The position numbers and the translations under genes are program-made. A stretch of 64,000 nt of DNA from Marinobacter salinus (GTDB lineage: Bacteria; Pseudomonadota; Gammaproteobacteria; Pseudomonadales; Oleiphilaceae): positions 2,232,001 to 2,296,000 of the forward strand of contig NZ_CP017715.1 in NCBI RefSeq assembly GCF_001854125.1, in the 5' to 3' direction. The notes under the pieces were generated by a model. That model saw only the letters and a list, made by a program, of their open reading frames with translations. It searched no databases and was not told the DNA's origin. Each line of letters starts with the position of its first letter. Within the stretch, counting starts at the first letter, position 1. Shown one piece after another: positions 48,105 to 57,934 of the stretch.

Positions 48105-50315
48105 ATGAATAAGCAGTCCGGCATACATTACCTCCGCGAACACAGGGAAGCGGGCAGTAGCAAACCGGTTCCAGTGGAGGTTACCCGCATCCGGGACACT
48201 GTTGTCGCCGGGTTGGGTGATCTATTGCAAGGCGCTTTCGACGCCGTTGACGATTCTTTGTTCGAGCTGGCGAATAACGCGCGCAGTAACAACGAGCAAA
48301 ACCGCTATTTTGAAGCCATGCGCGAGATTCGAATCAAGCGCAAGGGCGTGGAGCGTCATTTTCAGAATGCAGTGGCCCAGTTTTTTGCCACCCCGCCGCA
48401 TACCGGACACATCCAGGAAGATACAACAAGCAAACAGGCTACGGCCGACAGTCTGTCACTGGTAGGCAACGAGGACCTGGAAGAACAGGTCGCCCTGAAC
48501 GCCATGATCACCAAGGCAAAAGCACACTTCCAGGGCCCTTTACTTCAGCTCCAGACCCGTTTCAGCCAGGTTTATCCTGAAGCGACAGACGAATCCCCGG
48601 TCAACCCGATGGCACCCGAGCATCTTTGCAGTGCCTTCACAGAAGCCATTCAAGCGCTAGAAATACAGATTCGGGAACGCCTTATTCTGCTCAAGCAATT
48701 CGACCGGTACGTCGTTTCCAACCTTGGCATGCTGCTGGACGAAGCCAACCGCATTCTCATTCAGGCGGGTGTCATTCCCAATTTTCGATATCATGGCAAG
48801 GCTGGCAAACAGCACAGCCAGCAATCAGATCGCGCGGGCAAAACGCCGGAAGCATCCCAAGCGCGGGCCGAGTCATCATCGCGGGAATCTCTTGCCGCTG
48901 AAAGCCCGGTTTTCGAACAGATTCATCACATGCTCGAATTACAGAGAGCCAATGCGGGTCAACCCCCACGCAGTAATGACCCGAATATAAGAGTGATTGG
49001 TGCAAATGAGCTGGTTGGTCTCATAAGTTCTTTGTCAGTGGATACTCACGTCCAACCAGGAGAAAACCTGAGTGCCGGTGAACCACTGCAGATCGATTTG
49101 AAGTCGGTAATTGAGCAGCTACTTTCCCGGGAGAGCCCGAAAGACGGGAAGAAGCCCGCGCTCAAGGAAATGGACGAAGACCTCATCAATCTCGTCTCGA
49201 TGTTGTTCGAGTTTATTCTTGATGACTACAATCTATCTGCTCCCATCCAGGTTCTTATCAGCCGCCTCCAGATCCCGATCCTGAAGGTCGTCATTAAAGA
49301 CAAGAGCTTCTTCAGTAAAGCAACCCACCCGGCGCGAAAGCTGCTGAACGCTCTGGCCAGAGCCGGTATCGGCTGGAGTAACAGCGACGAAAAGAGCCGG
49401 GACAAGCTCTATGAGAAAATCCACAGTATAGTTCAGCGAATTCTTAATGAATTTGACGGTGACCTGGCTCTCTTCGAGACACTGAATGAGGAATTTGAAG
49501 AGTTTCTGGCGAGGGAGAATCGTAAGGCATCCCTGGTTGAGCAGCGCACCCGCGAATCGGAACGGGGCCGAATCAAATCACAGAAGGCCCAGGAAAAGGT
49601 CGACCAGATCATCAAGAAAAAGGTCGGGAGAGACCGCCTGCCAGAGCCAGTTCAAACCATCCTGATCAACGGCTGGAGTAGAGTCATGTTCCTGGCCTAC
49701 CTCCGTGACGACACTGAACATCGCTGGCAGGAAAGCGTCAAGGTTGTCGATGATTTGATCTGGTGCCTTCACCCGCATCAGGAAGACACGGAACGGGATC
49801 AATGGGTGCGGGTTGTTCCGGGCCTCCTCAAATCTCTGCGAGCGGGCCTTGAAGAAGTGTCGTACAACTCATCGAAGCTTGATGAAATGATGGGGCAGCT
49901 CAAGCACGAACTGGCAGAAGCATTCCGGACCAGCTCAAATGCAGAGATCCGGGAAACACCTGAAGAAGACACAGATGTAAGTGAACCTGCTGAGACCGAA
50001 AGCCTCGCTCAAAACCAGACCGAAGAAGCAGCTATTTCCGAGTACGTTGCCCAGATTGACAGTATCGAAATCGGAAACTGGGTAGAATTCCGGCTGGTCA
50101 ACGGCGCGAGCTTCCGCTGCAAGCTTTCGGCGGTGATCGATGAGGCCGACAGTTTTGTGTTTGTGAATCGCATGGGACTGAAGGTGATTGAGAAGAACAG
50201 GATTGAGCTGGCCCATGAAATGCGCCGTGGGCGCCTGACACTGCTTGAACAGGGTGCCTTGATCGATCGGGCCCTGGATGCGGTTGTGGGAACGCTGCGG
50301 AGCAAGACAGCCTGA
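48105..50315 (+). CDS. DUF1631 domain protein
   Basis: 736 residues from ATG 48105, 6 bases after AGGAG. Soluble, acidic, mostly helical, no signal or membrane segment. It matches the DUF1631 architecture of pseudomonads: N-terminal VTRIRDTVVAGLGDLLQGAF, a variable polar linker (about 245-285), central QVLISRLQIPILKVVIKDKS and ARKLLNALARAGIGW, and a small C-terminal beta domain (IGNWVEFRLVNGASFRCKLS, FVNRMGLKVIEKN) that looks PilZ-like. The linked roles (c-di-GMP or surface signalling) are not established. It precedes a TonB-like gene by 5 bases. Confidence 0.85.
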   Translation: MNKQSGIHYLREHREAGSSKPVPVEVTRIRDTVVAGLGDLLQGAFDAVDDSLFELANNARSNNEQNRYFEAMREIRIKRKGVERHFQNAVAQFFATPPHTGHIQEDTTSKQATADSLSLVGNEDLEEQVALNAMITKAKAHFQGPLLQLQTRFSQVYPEATDESPVNPMAPEHLCSAFTEAIQALEIQIRERLILLKQFDRYVVSNLGMLLDEANRILIQAGVIPNFRYHGKAGKQHSQQSDRAGKTPEASQARAESSSRESLAAESPVFEQIHHMLELQRANAGQPPRSNDPNIRVIGANELVGLISSLSVDTHVQPGENLSAGEPLQIDLKSVIEQLLSRESPKDGKKPALKEMDEDLINLVSMLFEFILDDYNLSAPIQVLISRLQIPILKVVIKDKSFFSKATHPARKLLNALARAGIGWSNSDEKSRDKLYEKIHSIVQRILNEFDGDLALFETLNEEFEEFLARENRKASLVEQRTRESERGRIKSQKAQEKVDQIIKKKVGRDRLPEPVQTILINGWSRVMFLAYLRDDTEHRWQESVKVVDDLIWCLHPHQEDTERDQWVRVVPGLLKSLRAGLEEVSYNSSKLDEMMGQLKHELAEAFRTSSNAEIRETPEEDTDVSEPAETESLAQNQTEEAAISEYVAQIDSIEIGNWVEFRLVNGASFRCKLSAVIDEADSFVFVNRMGLKVIEKNRIELAHEMRRGRLTLLEQGALIDRALDAVVGTLRSKTA

Positions 50316-50320
50316 TATTG

Positions 50321-51097
50321 ATGCAGGAGCAAGGCATAAGTAATGGGCTTTCGGCAAAGTACAGGATCACTCTCGCATTATCGGTAGCATTCCTGGCTCA
50401 CACGCTGCTGCTCTCGGGGTTTCCGTCAACAAGCCTGGAACCCCGGGAGACCCGTCAAAGCATGCGCTTGGAGCTGATTCCTCCCGGAACCGTTGCAAGC
50501 CAGACAATCGCTCCCGCACCCACCCCGGAAAAGATCGAAATTCGTAATCCCCGGTTTGAGATAGCGCCGGCGGGGGCTCCTTCCTCTGGCTCAAAGGTTA
50601 TTGCAGGCTCTTCGGAGATGCGTGCCACTGAACAAGAGCCACCCCCCCCTGAACCCGCAAGACAGCCTCCAGCGAAGCCGTCGCCAACAACACCCACAGC
50701 CAGCAATCCCCATACACCTGCGTCAAAATCGGGCAGCCAGAATACGTTGGCCGAGGTGCAACCCAAAGAAGCCCTGACCCAAATCACAGAATCCCCCACA
50801 GAGCAGGATCCCTACCTGGTTAGACTGGCGGTGCATCTTGGACGGGAACTGGAGAAACTGCGAGTGCCCGCAATAAGCCGGCTTGATCAGACCGCAAGAA
50901 TGGAGATACAGCTTCAGCTACTGGACAATGGCGCCCTGACACGGTCTCGAATTCTTAAATCGACGGGCATTGAGGGGATAGATGATGCAGCATACCGCGC
51001 TTCTCTTGCCGCCAGCCCGTATCCAGAGCCTCCCACCGACAAGGAAAACCAAAACCGTTTCGAGGTTGAACTGGTGTTTTCCCCGAAACGGCTTTGA
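50321..51097 (+). CDS. TonB-family energy transducer-like protein
   Basis: 258 residues: an N-terminal membrane anchor (ITLALSVAFLAHTLLLSGF, about 15-33), a long Pro/Thr/Ser-rich periplasmic spacer (about 60-145), and a TonB C-terminal domain (ISRLDQTARMEIQLQLLDNG, then ILKSTGIEGIDDAAYRASLA). No exbB or exbD is adjacent, so it may share others or work in another system; in pseudomonads a TonB3-type gene near gshB/ruvX is tied to motility. It starts 5 bases after DUF1631 without a strong ribosome binding site. Convergent with grxD. Confidence 0.85.
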   Translation: MQEQGISNGLSAKYRITLALSVAFLAHTLLLSGFPSTSLEPRETRQSMRLELIPPGTVASQTIAPAPTPEKIEIRNPRFEIAPAGAPSSGSKVIAGSSEMRATEQEPPPPEPARQPPAKPSPTTPTASNPHTPASKSGSQNTLAEVQPKEALTQITESPTEQDPYLVRLAVHLGRELEKLRVPAISRLDQTARMEIQLQLLDNGALTRSRILKSTGIEGIDDAAYRASLAASPYPEPPTDKENQNRFEVELVFSPKRL

Positions 51098-51106
51098 CGC
51101 TGAAAA

Positions 51107-51433
51107 TCAGGCTTCAGCCTGTTTCGCAGCCTCTTTCACCATTTTAGCCAGTTCGCCGCTCTCGGACATTTCCAGAATGATGTCGCAACCACCAACAAGC
51201 TCACCGTTGATATACAGCTGTGGGTAGGTTGGCCAGCTGGAATAGACCTTAAGCGCTTCGCGCAGCTCCTGATTATCCAGAATATTGACGAATGCAAAAC
51301 GCTCGCCACAAGCCATCAGCGCCTGAACGGTTTTAGCTGAGAATCCACACTGCGGAGCCTGAGGACTACCCTTCATGTAGAGGATAACCGGATTATCATT
51401 GAGCTGGCTCTTGATGGTTTCGTTAATGTCCAT
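51107..51433 (-). CDS. grxD: Monothiol glutaredoxin, Grx4 type
   Basis: Carries [2Fe-2S] clusters with glutathione and helps iron homeostasis. 108 residues from ATG 51433 (MDINETIKSQLNDNPVILYM), 6 bases after AGAGGTGA; ATG 51439 is too close to it. Motifs MKGSPQAPQCGFSAKTVQAL (active CGFS), SSWPTYPQLYINGELVGGCD are present. Confidence 0.96.
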   Translation of the reverse strand: MDINETIKSQLNDNPVILYMKGSPQAPQCGFSAKTVQALMACGERFAFVNILDNQELREALKVYSSWPTYPQLYINGELVGGCDIILEMSESGELAKMVKEAAKQAEA

Positions 51434-51487
51434 GAACATTCACCTCTGATAGAAAACAAAATTGCCTGGGGCACTTAACTTTTCCTT

Positions 51488-51493
51488 ATTGTA
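51488..51493 (-). promoter_or_regulatory. Candidate grxD -10 element
   Basis: TACAAT on the minus strand, about 55 bases upstream of the grxD ATG, with TTGGTG 18 bases further up as a possible -35. Confidence 0.35.
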
Positions 51494-51555
51494 CACGTCC
51501 CTTGAACACCGCACCAAACAACAGATTCAGGGCACGCCAGCCCGCTCCCCCAGCG

Positions 51556-51584
51556 TTGTCATCCCTGCTCTGAAGGGCTAGACT
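51556..51584 (+). promoter_or_regulatory. Candidate argF promoter
   Basis: TTGTCA (51556-51561), 17 bases, TAGACT (51579-51584), 73 bases before the argF ATG. No clear ArgR box was identified by eye. Confidence 0.4.
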
Positions 51585-51657
51585 TGATGCCCCGTTTTTT
51601 CCAGCGATTTTCAGGCAGCCCCGCTCACCCGGGTTTCGTTAATATAAGGGCCACTGC

Positions 51658-52572
51658 ATGGCGGCAAGACACTTTCTGACATTGAACGACATGACAACCA
51701 CGGAGCTTGAGAGCCTGGTGGATCATGCAACCAGGCTCCGCAACGAATGGCGGCAAGGTAAGGTGCGGGATTCACTGAAGAATCGCGTGCTGGCAATGAT
51801 CTTCGAAAAGTCGTCAACCCGGACTCGGGTATCGTTCGAAGCCGGCATGACCCAGATGGGGGGCTCGGCCTTGTTCCTGTCTCCGCGGGATACGCAGCTT
51901 GGCCGTGGTGAGCCCGTGGAAGACTCAGCTATCGTGATCTCAAGCATGGTAGATGCGGTCATGATACGAACTTTTGCCCACAAAACTGTTGAACGGTTTG
52001 CCAGCGCATCCCGGGTCCCCGTGATCAACGCCCTGACCGATGATTTCCACCCCTGCCAACTGCTTGCCGATATGCAAACATACCGCGAGCATCGCGGCAG
52101 CATCCGCGGCGCGACGGTGACCTGGGTCGGCGATGGCAACAACATGTGCCACTCTTACATAAACGCTGCCACGCAATTCGATTTCCACCTTAATATCGCT
52201 TGTCCCGAAGGCTACGAACCCGACCAGTCACTGCTTTCAGAACACGAAGACCGGGTTACCGTTTTCCGCGACCCGTCAGAGGCAGCGCGCAACGCCAACC
52301 TGCTGGTAACCGATGTATGGGCGTCCATGGGACAGGAAGACGAACAAAAAGCACGCGAACAAGCGTTCCGGAGCTACCAGATTAACCCGGAGCTAATGTC
52401 CGTCGCAGACAAGGGCGCCCTTTTCATGCACTGCCTGCCCGCCCACCGAGGCGAGGAGATATCCGTCGACATGATGGAGCACCCGGGGTCCGTGGTCTGG
52501 GACGAAGCGGAAAATCGCCTGCATGCCCAAAAGGCTTTGCTGGAATTCCTGATTCTGAACCGCCTGGACTGA
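51658..52572 (+). CDS. argF: Ornithine carbamoyltransferase
   Basis: Makes citrulline from ornithine and carbamoyl phosphate (arginine synthesis). 304 residues: carbamoyl-phosphate loop [31 protein letters not shown], and ornithine-site [14 protein letters not shown]. The ATG follows AAGGGC. The anabolic length and absence of arcA/arcC neighbours support ArgF over a catabolic ArcB. It is followed after 4 bases by an ABC ATPase gene. Confidence 0.96.
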   Translation: MAARHFLTLNDMTTTELESLVDHATRLRNEWRQGKVRDSLKNRVLAMIFEKSSTRTRVSFEAGMTQMGGSALFLSPRDTQLGRGEPVEDSAIVISSMVDAVMIRTFAHKTVERFASASRVPVINALTDDFHPCQLLADMQTYREHRGSIRGATVTWVGDGNNMCHSYINAATQFDFHLNIACPEGYEPDQSLLSEHEDRVTVFRDPSEAARNANLLVTDVWASMGQEDEQKAREQAFRSYQINPELMSVADKGALFMHCLPAHRGEEISVDMMEHPGSVVWDEAENRLHAQKALLEFLILNRLD

Positions 52573-52576
52573 GCCC

Positions 52577-53650
52577 ATGAGCAGACCCCTAATCGCTCCG
52601 ACAGACTGGCTGCTGGAGGTCAACAACCTGTCTTGTGGCTATGGTGGGGACTCCGTGGTTCGGGATGTCAGTTTCGCACTCAGCCATGGTGACATCGGCT
52701 GCCTGCTCGGCCCCAGCGGCTGCGGCAAGAGCACCATACTCCGGGCCCTCGCAGGTTTTCTGCCACTTAACAGTGGCGAGATTTGCCTCCAGTCCCAAGC
52801 CATCAGTTTGCCTGGCCGCACCCTTGCTCCTGAAAAACGCCGGATAGGCATGGTTTTTCAGGACTACGCGCTGTTCCCACATCTGACTATTGCCGACAAC
52901 GTCGGTTTCGGGCTTCGAAAGATGTCCGGCGCGGACAAGCACCAGAAGGTAATGGAACTGCTGAACGTGGTACATCTTCAGGATCTTGCCAACAACTACC
53001 CGCACGAGCTTTCCGGTGGCCAGCAGCAACGGGTTGCATTGGCACGAGCACTGGCCCCCGAACCGACACTGATCCTGCTGGATGAACCTTTTTCAAATCT
53101 CGATGCCGATCTGCGTCGCAGGCTCAGCCTGGATGTTCGGGAAATTCTGAAAACCCTCGGCATCAGTGCGATTCTTGTAACCCACGATCAGCAGGAAGCC
53201 TTTGCCATGTGCGACCAGGTCGCCGTGCTCAAGGATGGACAGATCCAGCAGTGGGATGTCCCCTATAACCTTTACCACGAACCTTCAAACCGCTTCGTTG
53301 CAAGCTTTGTTGGCCAGGGTGGCTTTGTACCGGGCAAGGCCCTGGGCCCTGACACGATTGAATCGGAGCTCGGGGTCATTCACGGCAACCGGGCTTACAG
53401 GTGGTCACCCGGAACATTGGTTGATGTACTGATCCGGCCCGATGACATCATTTACGATCCGGACTCCGATCTCCGCCCAAAAGTGGTTGAGAAAACGTTT
53501 GCGGGCACCTCGACCCTCTATCGGTTTCGCTGCTCAGAAGAGACCGAGTTTGAAGCTCTGTTCCGAAGCCATCTGGACTTCCATCTCGGCGAGACAGTGC
53601 CCGTGCGTGTTGAAGCGGACCACCTGATTGCTTTCGAGCGCACTGCCTGA
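52577..53650 (+). CDS. ABC transporter ATP-binding protein, FbpC/CysA-like (orphan)
   Basis: 357 residues: Walker A LLGPSGCGKSTILRAL, Q-loop MVFQDYALFPHLT, signature LSGGQQQRVALARAL, Walker B PTLILLDEPFSNLD, H-loop LVTHDQQEAFAMCD, then a C-terminal TOBE-type domain (about 235-357, PGTLVDVLIRPDDIIYDPDS). This is the importer subfamily for iron(III), sulfate, spermidine or sugars. No permease or binding-protein gene is adjacent, so the substrate is unknown. It follows argF by 4 bases and has no clear own ribosome binding site. Confidence 0.88.
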   Translation: MSRPLIAPTDWLLEVNNLSCGYGGDSVVRDVSFALSHGDIGCLLGPSGCGKSTILRALAGFLPLNSGEICLQSQAISLPGRTLAPEKRRIGMVFQDYALFPHLTIADNVGFGLRKMSGADKHQKVMELLNVVHLQDLANNYPHELSGGQQQRVALARALAPEPTLILLDEPFSNLDADLRRRLSLDVREILKTLGISAILVTHDQQEAFAMCDQVAVLKDGQIQQWDVPYNLYHEPSNRFVASFVGQGGFVPGKALGPDTIESELGVIHGNRAYRWSPGTLVDVLIRPDDIIYDPDSDLRPKVVEKTFAGTSTLYRFRCSEETEFEALFRSHLDFHLGETVPVRVEADHLIAFERTA

Positions 53651-53657
53651 TCCCGGG

Positions 53658-55139
53658 TCAGTTGTTGCAGATGCGCTCCACTGCATCAAGCCAGCCCGCA
53701 TAAAGAGACTCTCTCAGTGCGGGACCCATGGCGGGGTGGAACTGTCGTTCACATTCCCAAAGCTTTGAAATCTGCTCAAGGCTCTCAAAGACACCCGTTT
53801 GCAACCCCGCGAGGTAGGCGGCTCCCAGTGCAGTTGTTTCGGTCACTCTGGGGCGGTCGACCGTAACATTGAGAATATCGGCGAGAAACTGCATCAACCA
53901 GTCATTGATAACCATGCCACCGTCGACCCGCAAAGACTCAAGGCGGGCACCGTCATTCTGGATGGCACGCACCAGATCCTTGGTCTGATAACAAACCGAT
54001 TGCAGGCCTGCGGTCACGATTTCAGCGATCCCGGTATCTCGTGTCAGCCCCATAATGGCGCCACGGGCATGAGGGTCCCAATGGGGGGCGCCCAGACCGG
54101 TGAACGCAGGCACCAGATACACCGGATTGTCGACACCCACACTTTCAGCATGAGCGGATGATTCGTTGGCGTGCTCAATCAGCCCCAGCCCGTCTCTGAG
54201 CCACTGCATGGCGGCGCCGGCGACAAAAATGCTGCCCTCCATCGCGTAACTGGGCTTGCCATTCAGACGATAAGCCATCGTGGTAAGCAGTCGGTTCTCG
54301 GACCGGAGGGCATGGTCGCCGGTATTGAGAATCAGGAAGCACCCGGTACCGTATGTACTTTTGGCCATGCCGGGCTTAAAGCAGGCCTGACCAATCAGAG
54401 CGGCATGTTGATCACCTGCAATCCCCGCAACCAACACCGGTGCGCCCAGCCATTCCGGCTGTGTTGTACCAAAATCAGCCGCACTATCGAGCACGTCTGG
54501 CAGTAACGAACGAGGGACACGGAACAGAGCCAAAAGCGTTTCATCCCAATCCTGCTCGTGAATATTGAACAGGGCTGTTCGGGAGGCATTGGTCGCATCC
54601 GTGTAATGGGACTCGCCACCGGTAAGGTTCCACAACAGCCAGCTGTCGACGGTACCAAAAGCGAGCTCACCGGCCTCGGCCCGCCCCCTGGCACCCTCAA
54701 CATTATCCAGTATCCAGGCAATTTTGGTCGCTGAAAAGTAAGGATCGATCAGCAGCCCGGTCCGTTCCACCACCGAGTCTTCATAGCCATCAGCCTTGAG
54801 CTTGGTACACAGCGAAGCCGTGCGTCTGTCTTGCCAGACGATGGCATGATGAATGGGCTTGCCACTGCTCCTTTCCCATATCACCGTGGTTTCACGCTGA
54901 TTGGTAATCCCGATACCGGAAAGTTCGACCGCCTCTATACCGGCCTTTTCAAGGGCTCTTCGGCAAACCGACAAAGTGCTATCCCAGATCTCAAGGGCAT
55001 CGTGTTCTACCCAGCCATCCTGCGGGAAATACTGATGAAACTCCTGTTGGTCGACAGCAATGCTACTGCCGGACTCGTCAAAAACAATGGCTCGGGAACT
55101 GGTGGTCCCCTGATCAATGGCAAGCAGATAGCGGGTCAT
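53658..55139 (-). CDS. glpK: Glycerol kinase
   Basis: Phosphorylates glycerol to glycerol 3-phosphate. 493 residues with FGGY-family motifs: [72 protein letters not shown]. The ATG follows GGAG by 8 bases. glpF and glpD are absent nearby, so it stands alone; convergent with the ABC ATPase gene across 7 bases. Confidence 0.97.
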   Translation of the reverse strand: MTRYLLAIDQGTTSSRAIVFDESGSSIAVDQQEFHQYFPQDGWVEHDALEIWDSTLSVCRRALEKAGIEAVELSGIGITNQRETTVIWERSSGKPIHHAIVWQDRRTASLCTKLKADGYEDSVVERTGLLIDPYFSATKIAWILDNVEGARGRAEAGELAFGTVDSWLLWNLTGGESHYTDATNASRTALFNIHEQDWDETLLALFRVPRSLLPDVLDSAADFGTTQPEWLGAPVLVAGIAGDQHAALIGQACFKPGMAKSTYGTGCFLILNTGDHALRSENRLLTTMAYRLNGKPSYAMEGSIFVAGAAMQWLRDGLGLIEHANESSAHAESVGVDNPVYLVPAFTGLGAPHWDPHARGAIMGLTRDTGIAEIVTAGLQSVCYQTKDLVRAIQNDGARLESLRVDGGMVINDWLMQFLADILNVTVDRPRVTETTALGAAYLAGLQTGVFESLEQISKLWECERQFHPAMGPALRESLYAGWLDAVERICNN

Positions 55140-55163
55140 GATGGTCTCCGGTTGTTTTGCCGG

Positions 55164-55172
55164 ATTTTAGCA
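55164..55172 (-). promoter_or_regulatory. Candidate extended -10 promoter of glpK
   Basis: TGCTAAAAT on the minus strand (TGn plus TAAAAT), about 25 bases upstream of the glpK ATG. The -35 is weak. It lies downstream of the terminator at 55222-55247. Confidence 0.45.
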
Positions 55173-55221
55173 GTAGAAACAAAGCAGAAAGAGCGAACAG
55201 GGCAAAAAATAGCAGAAAGGC

Positions 55222-55247
55222 AAAAAAAAGGGCCGGAAAACCGGCCC
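55222..55247 (-). terminator. Rho-independent terminator of the RstAB-like operon
   Basis: On the minus strand GGGCCGG-TTTT-CCGGCCC followed by eight consecutive T bases, 150 bases after the sensor kinase stop and before the glpK promoter. Confidence 0.93.
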
Positions 55248-55396
55248 TCAAATGACGAATGAAACAAGGAAAGTTCGTAAGAACTACAACCTCAAAAGTC
55301 ATCCCTTACGTTTTCTATTATTGCCAAGCCCGGACCGGAATTCAGTAGCGGTTCTGTAGCAGCTTTGTTACATCTGGTTAGGCTTACGGGCATAGT

Positions 55397-56971
55397 TCAC
55401 AAAATAACTTCCACCGGCTTTTTACGAGGCCATACCAGACTGAACCGGGCGCCACCAAGCGCATCACTGCGTCCCACAAAAGCCTGGCCACCGTGCCAGT
55501 ACAGGATCCGTCGAACGATGGACAAGCCCAGCCCGTAACCACCGGACGTGCGGGTACGACTGTCATCCAGTCGGGCAAAAGCCGTGAACACCTTCTCCCA
55601 ATCCTGTTCGGGAATACCCGGGCCATCATCCTCCACATCAATGCGGCAGTTGTCTTCATCAATATGGCAGTGCACCACTACCCGGCCCGATGCATACCTG
55701 GCCGCGTTACCCACCAGGTTCTGAATTGCGCGGTGAATGTATCGAGGCTCCACGTCCGACATTGCCCACTGCTCCGAATCTTCCTCAATATCCGCATCAA
55801 TGTTCAATGCCGGGCGAATGATCTGCTGCTCGGAGACTACCTGACGAACAAGATCGGTGACCGATGCCTCCCTCAACGAAAAGACCGGACCGCCCTGCTC
55901 CAGCCTCGCGTAAGTCAGGATTTCATCGATCAACTCGTCAAGCTCCTGAATATCTCCATCAATACCGTCAAGCTGCTTCTGCAGGCTGGCCTGATCCTGA
56001 CAATCCTCAATCATCTGTACACCAAAGCGAATCCGGGCTACGGGGGTGCGCAACTCATGGGAAACCGCGTGAATCATTTCCCGCTGCACCTGGACCAGCC
56101 GCTGGATATGCTCAGCCATGCCATTGAAGGATACCGCCAGACGGGAAATCAGGGTTCCTGTGCCGCCACCGACCCGAGCCCCCATTTCCCCCCGTGCAAT
56201 GCGCACAGCCACTGATTCCACTGAGCGAAGGTTATTGTCCACCTCCCGAAGCGCGACAAACAGGGCTACTGCCAATACGCCACCCAGCACAACCACCAGA
56301 AGGAGGATGACGGGCCAGGACCACGAATCAAAGGGCGGCGGCATGTCGATCCGGTAGAGCTCGCCATCGGCAAGTTGCACCAGAACATGCCCGTCCGCGG
56401 CGACATCATCCCGGTAAAAAACCGCTCCCCGGTCAACAACTTGATCAAGCACCTCGTTGACAGGCAGAACCGATAACTCATCAATGCGTCGAATCGTCAG
56501 ATCGAAAGAGTCAGACAGTCGGGAAGCAATTCTGTCTCGCTCCTCGGGCGCAGACGCGTCCATGTGCCAGCGAAAGATCAGCGCTATAGCCTCCGCGACA
56601 TCCCGATACGGTTCGTCAAATCGCAGCTGAATCACCTGGCCGGAATAATTTGCAATCAGCATTCGATAACCGGTCCGGCCCTCCTGGGCGACCACCTGAC
56701 CATACCCAAGGCGCTCCAGGATTACCGGGGAGAGACCAAGCTCACCCGCATGCAAAATCCGGAAGTCATAAAGTGAGGCAAGCCAGTGGTAATGCTCAAC
56801 CGGGGCAGAATCGGCGGCGAGCCAGCGCATCAGAGGTTCGGGAAAACGTTCATGCCAGAATTGCGACCTGACCGAGTTAACCCCGGCGAACAGGAGCACG
56901 CAAAGCAGAATGACCAGCGCAGTCAGGCCAGCAAGACGGGCATAGAGCTTTAGGAAAAACTTCAGGGGCAT
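55397..56971 (-). CDS. Sensor histidine kinase, RstB-like
   Basis: 524 residues: membrane segment about 13-32, periplasmic sensor about 33-215, second membrane segment about 218-240, HAMP (VRIARGEMGARVGGGTGTLI), HisKA with the phosphoacceptor in IHAVSHELRTPVARIRFGVQ, HATPase (NLVGNAARYASGRVVVHC, DDGPGIPEQDWEKVF, GGYGLGLSIVRRILYWHGGQ). The sensor part resembles RstB. It is transcribed 68 bases after its response regulator and ended by a strong terminator. The name RstB is by resemblance; the ligand is unknown. Confidence 0.9.
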   Translation of the reverse strand: MPLKFFLKLYARLAGLTALVILLCVLLFAGVNSVRSQFWHERFPEPLMRWLAADSAPVEHYHWLASLYDFRILHAGELGLSPVILERLGYGQVVAQEGRTGYRMLIANYSGQVIQLRFDEPYRDVAEAIALIFRWHMDASAPEERDRIASRLSDSFDLTIRRIDELSVLPVNEVLDQVVDRGAVFYRDDVAADGHVLVQLADGELYRIDMPPPFDSWSWPVILLLVVVLGGVLAVALFVALREVDNNLRSVESVAVRIARGEMGARVGGGTGTLISRLAVSFNGMAEHIQRLVQVQREMIHAVSHELRTPVARIRFGVQMIEDCQDQASLQKQLDGIDGDIQELDELIDEILTYARLEQGGPVFSLREASVTDLVRQVVSEQQIIRPALNIDADIEEDSEQWAMSDVEPRYIHRAIQNLVGNAARYASGRVVVHCHIDEDNCRIDVEDDGPGIPEQDWEKVFTAFARLDDSRTRTSGGYGLGLSIVRRILYWHGGQAFVGRSDALGGARFSLVWPRKKPVEVIL

Positions 56972-57039
56972 GTCATAAACCCTGGCAGAGAATGCCGGCG
57001 AAAGATCAGTCGATCACGCCGGCTCCAGAGGCTAAAGCG

Positions 57040-57777
57040 TCAGGCTTCCTTAACGAAAAGGTAGCCCTTGCTACGAACCGTCTTGATACGGCGGGGGTGA
57101 ATGGGATCATCGCCAATCTTTGGTCGGATCCGCGATACCCGGACATCAATCGAGCGGTCCTGACCATCATATTCGATGCCGCGCAGAGCCGTGAAAATCT
57201 CTTCCCGGCTGAGGACCCGCCCGGCATTGCTGGCAAGCAACCAGAGCAAGTCAAACTCTGCACTGGTGAGGTCAATGCTTTCATCACTCAACCAGGCTTC
57301 CCGCATCGAACGATCCACAACCAGGTCGTTGAACTGCAATCGAACAGGCTCTTCACCATTTACTTCCTCGCCACCACTCTGTGCAGCTTCCGTAACGCGG
57401 CGGAGCATGGCACGAATTCGAGCCAGCAGAACTCTGGGCTTTACGGGCTTGCCGATGTAATCATCCGCCCCCATCTCAAGGCCAAGCACCTGATCAAGGT
57501 CATCGGTCCGAGCGGTCAGCATAATGATGGGACCGGAATAAAACGGACGCACCCGGCGACAAATTGACAAGCCGTCTTCGCCTGGCAACATCAGATCCAG
57601 AACCACCAGGTCCGGCTGCTCGTTCCGAATGCGTTCAACTGCGGAACCACCATGGGTTTCGAGGGAAACTTGCAGCCCGTTGCTTTCCAGGTATTCACGG
57701 GTCAGTTCTGCCAGCCGCTCGTCATCCTCGACAATGAGAATTCGCCAACTTTCGTTTGTCTGTTCCACGCCATCCAT
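57040..57777 (-). CDS. OmpR-family response regulator, RstA-like
   Basis: 245 residues from ATG 57777 (MDGVEQTNESWRILIVEDDE). Receiver with phosphoacceptor Asp61 in LVVLDLMLPGEDGLSICRRV, Lys in IGKPVKPRVLLARI, then a winged-helix output domain (LTSAEFDLLWLLASNAGRVL, IDVRVSRIRPKIGDD, IKTVRSKGYLF). The frame runs 5' to 57933 without family similarity and would cross the regulatory spacer. Divergent from olsB. OmpR-type regulators bind tandem direct repeats, relevant to the repeats in the adjacent spacer. Confidence 0.93.
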   Translation of the reverse strand: MDGVEQTNESWRILIVEDDERLAELTREYLESNGLQVSLETHGGSAVERIRNEQPDLVVLDLMLPGEDGLSICRRVRPFYSGPIIMLTARTDDLDQVLGLEMGADDYIGKPVKPRVLLARIRAMLRRVTEAAQSGGEEVNGEEPVRLQFNDLVVDRSMREAWLSDESIDLTSAEFDLLWLLASNAGRVLSREEIFTALRGIEYDGQDRSIDVRVSRIRPKIGDDPIHPRRIKTVRSKGYLFVKEA

Positions 57778-57835
57778 CTCTGGTTTTGTTATTCCGGTTT
57801 GAGGTAACTCTGCTCCTGACGATACAGGCAACCTG

Positions 57836-57895
57836 CTGTAACAGCAATTATACATGCTATTCAGAAATATACATGGAACCGTCTCTCTGTTACAG
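57836..57895. promoter_or_regulatory. Two CTGTWACAG palindromes, 51 bases apart
   Basis: CTGTAACAG at 57836-57844 (extended to TGCTGT-A-ACAGCA, 57834-57846) and CTGTTACAG at 57887-57895. The 51-base spacing is about five helical turns. The half-site GTTACA is part of the published RstA box in Escherichia coli, so autoregulation of the neighbouring RstA-like gene is an inference. A further TGTGACA is at 57898-57904, and ATACATG occurs twice between the palindromes (57850-57856, 57869-57875). Confidence 0.5.
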
Positions 57896-57934
57896 CCTGT
57901 GACAAACGTCGGAACTGGCCCCAAATGCTGCACG

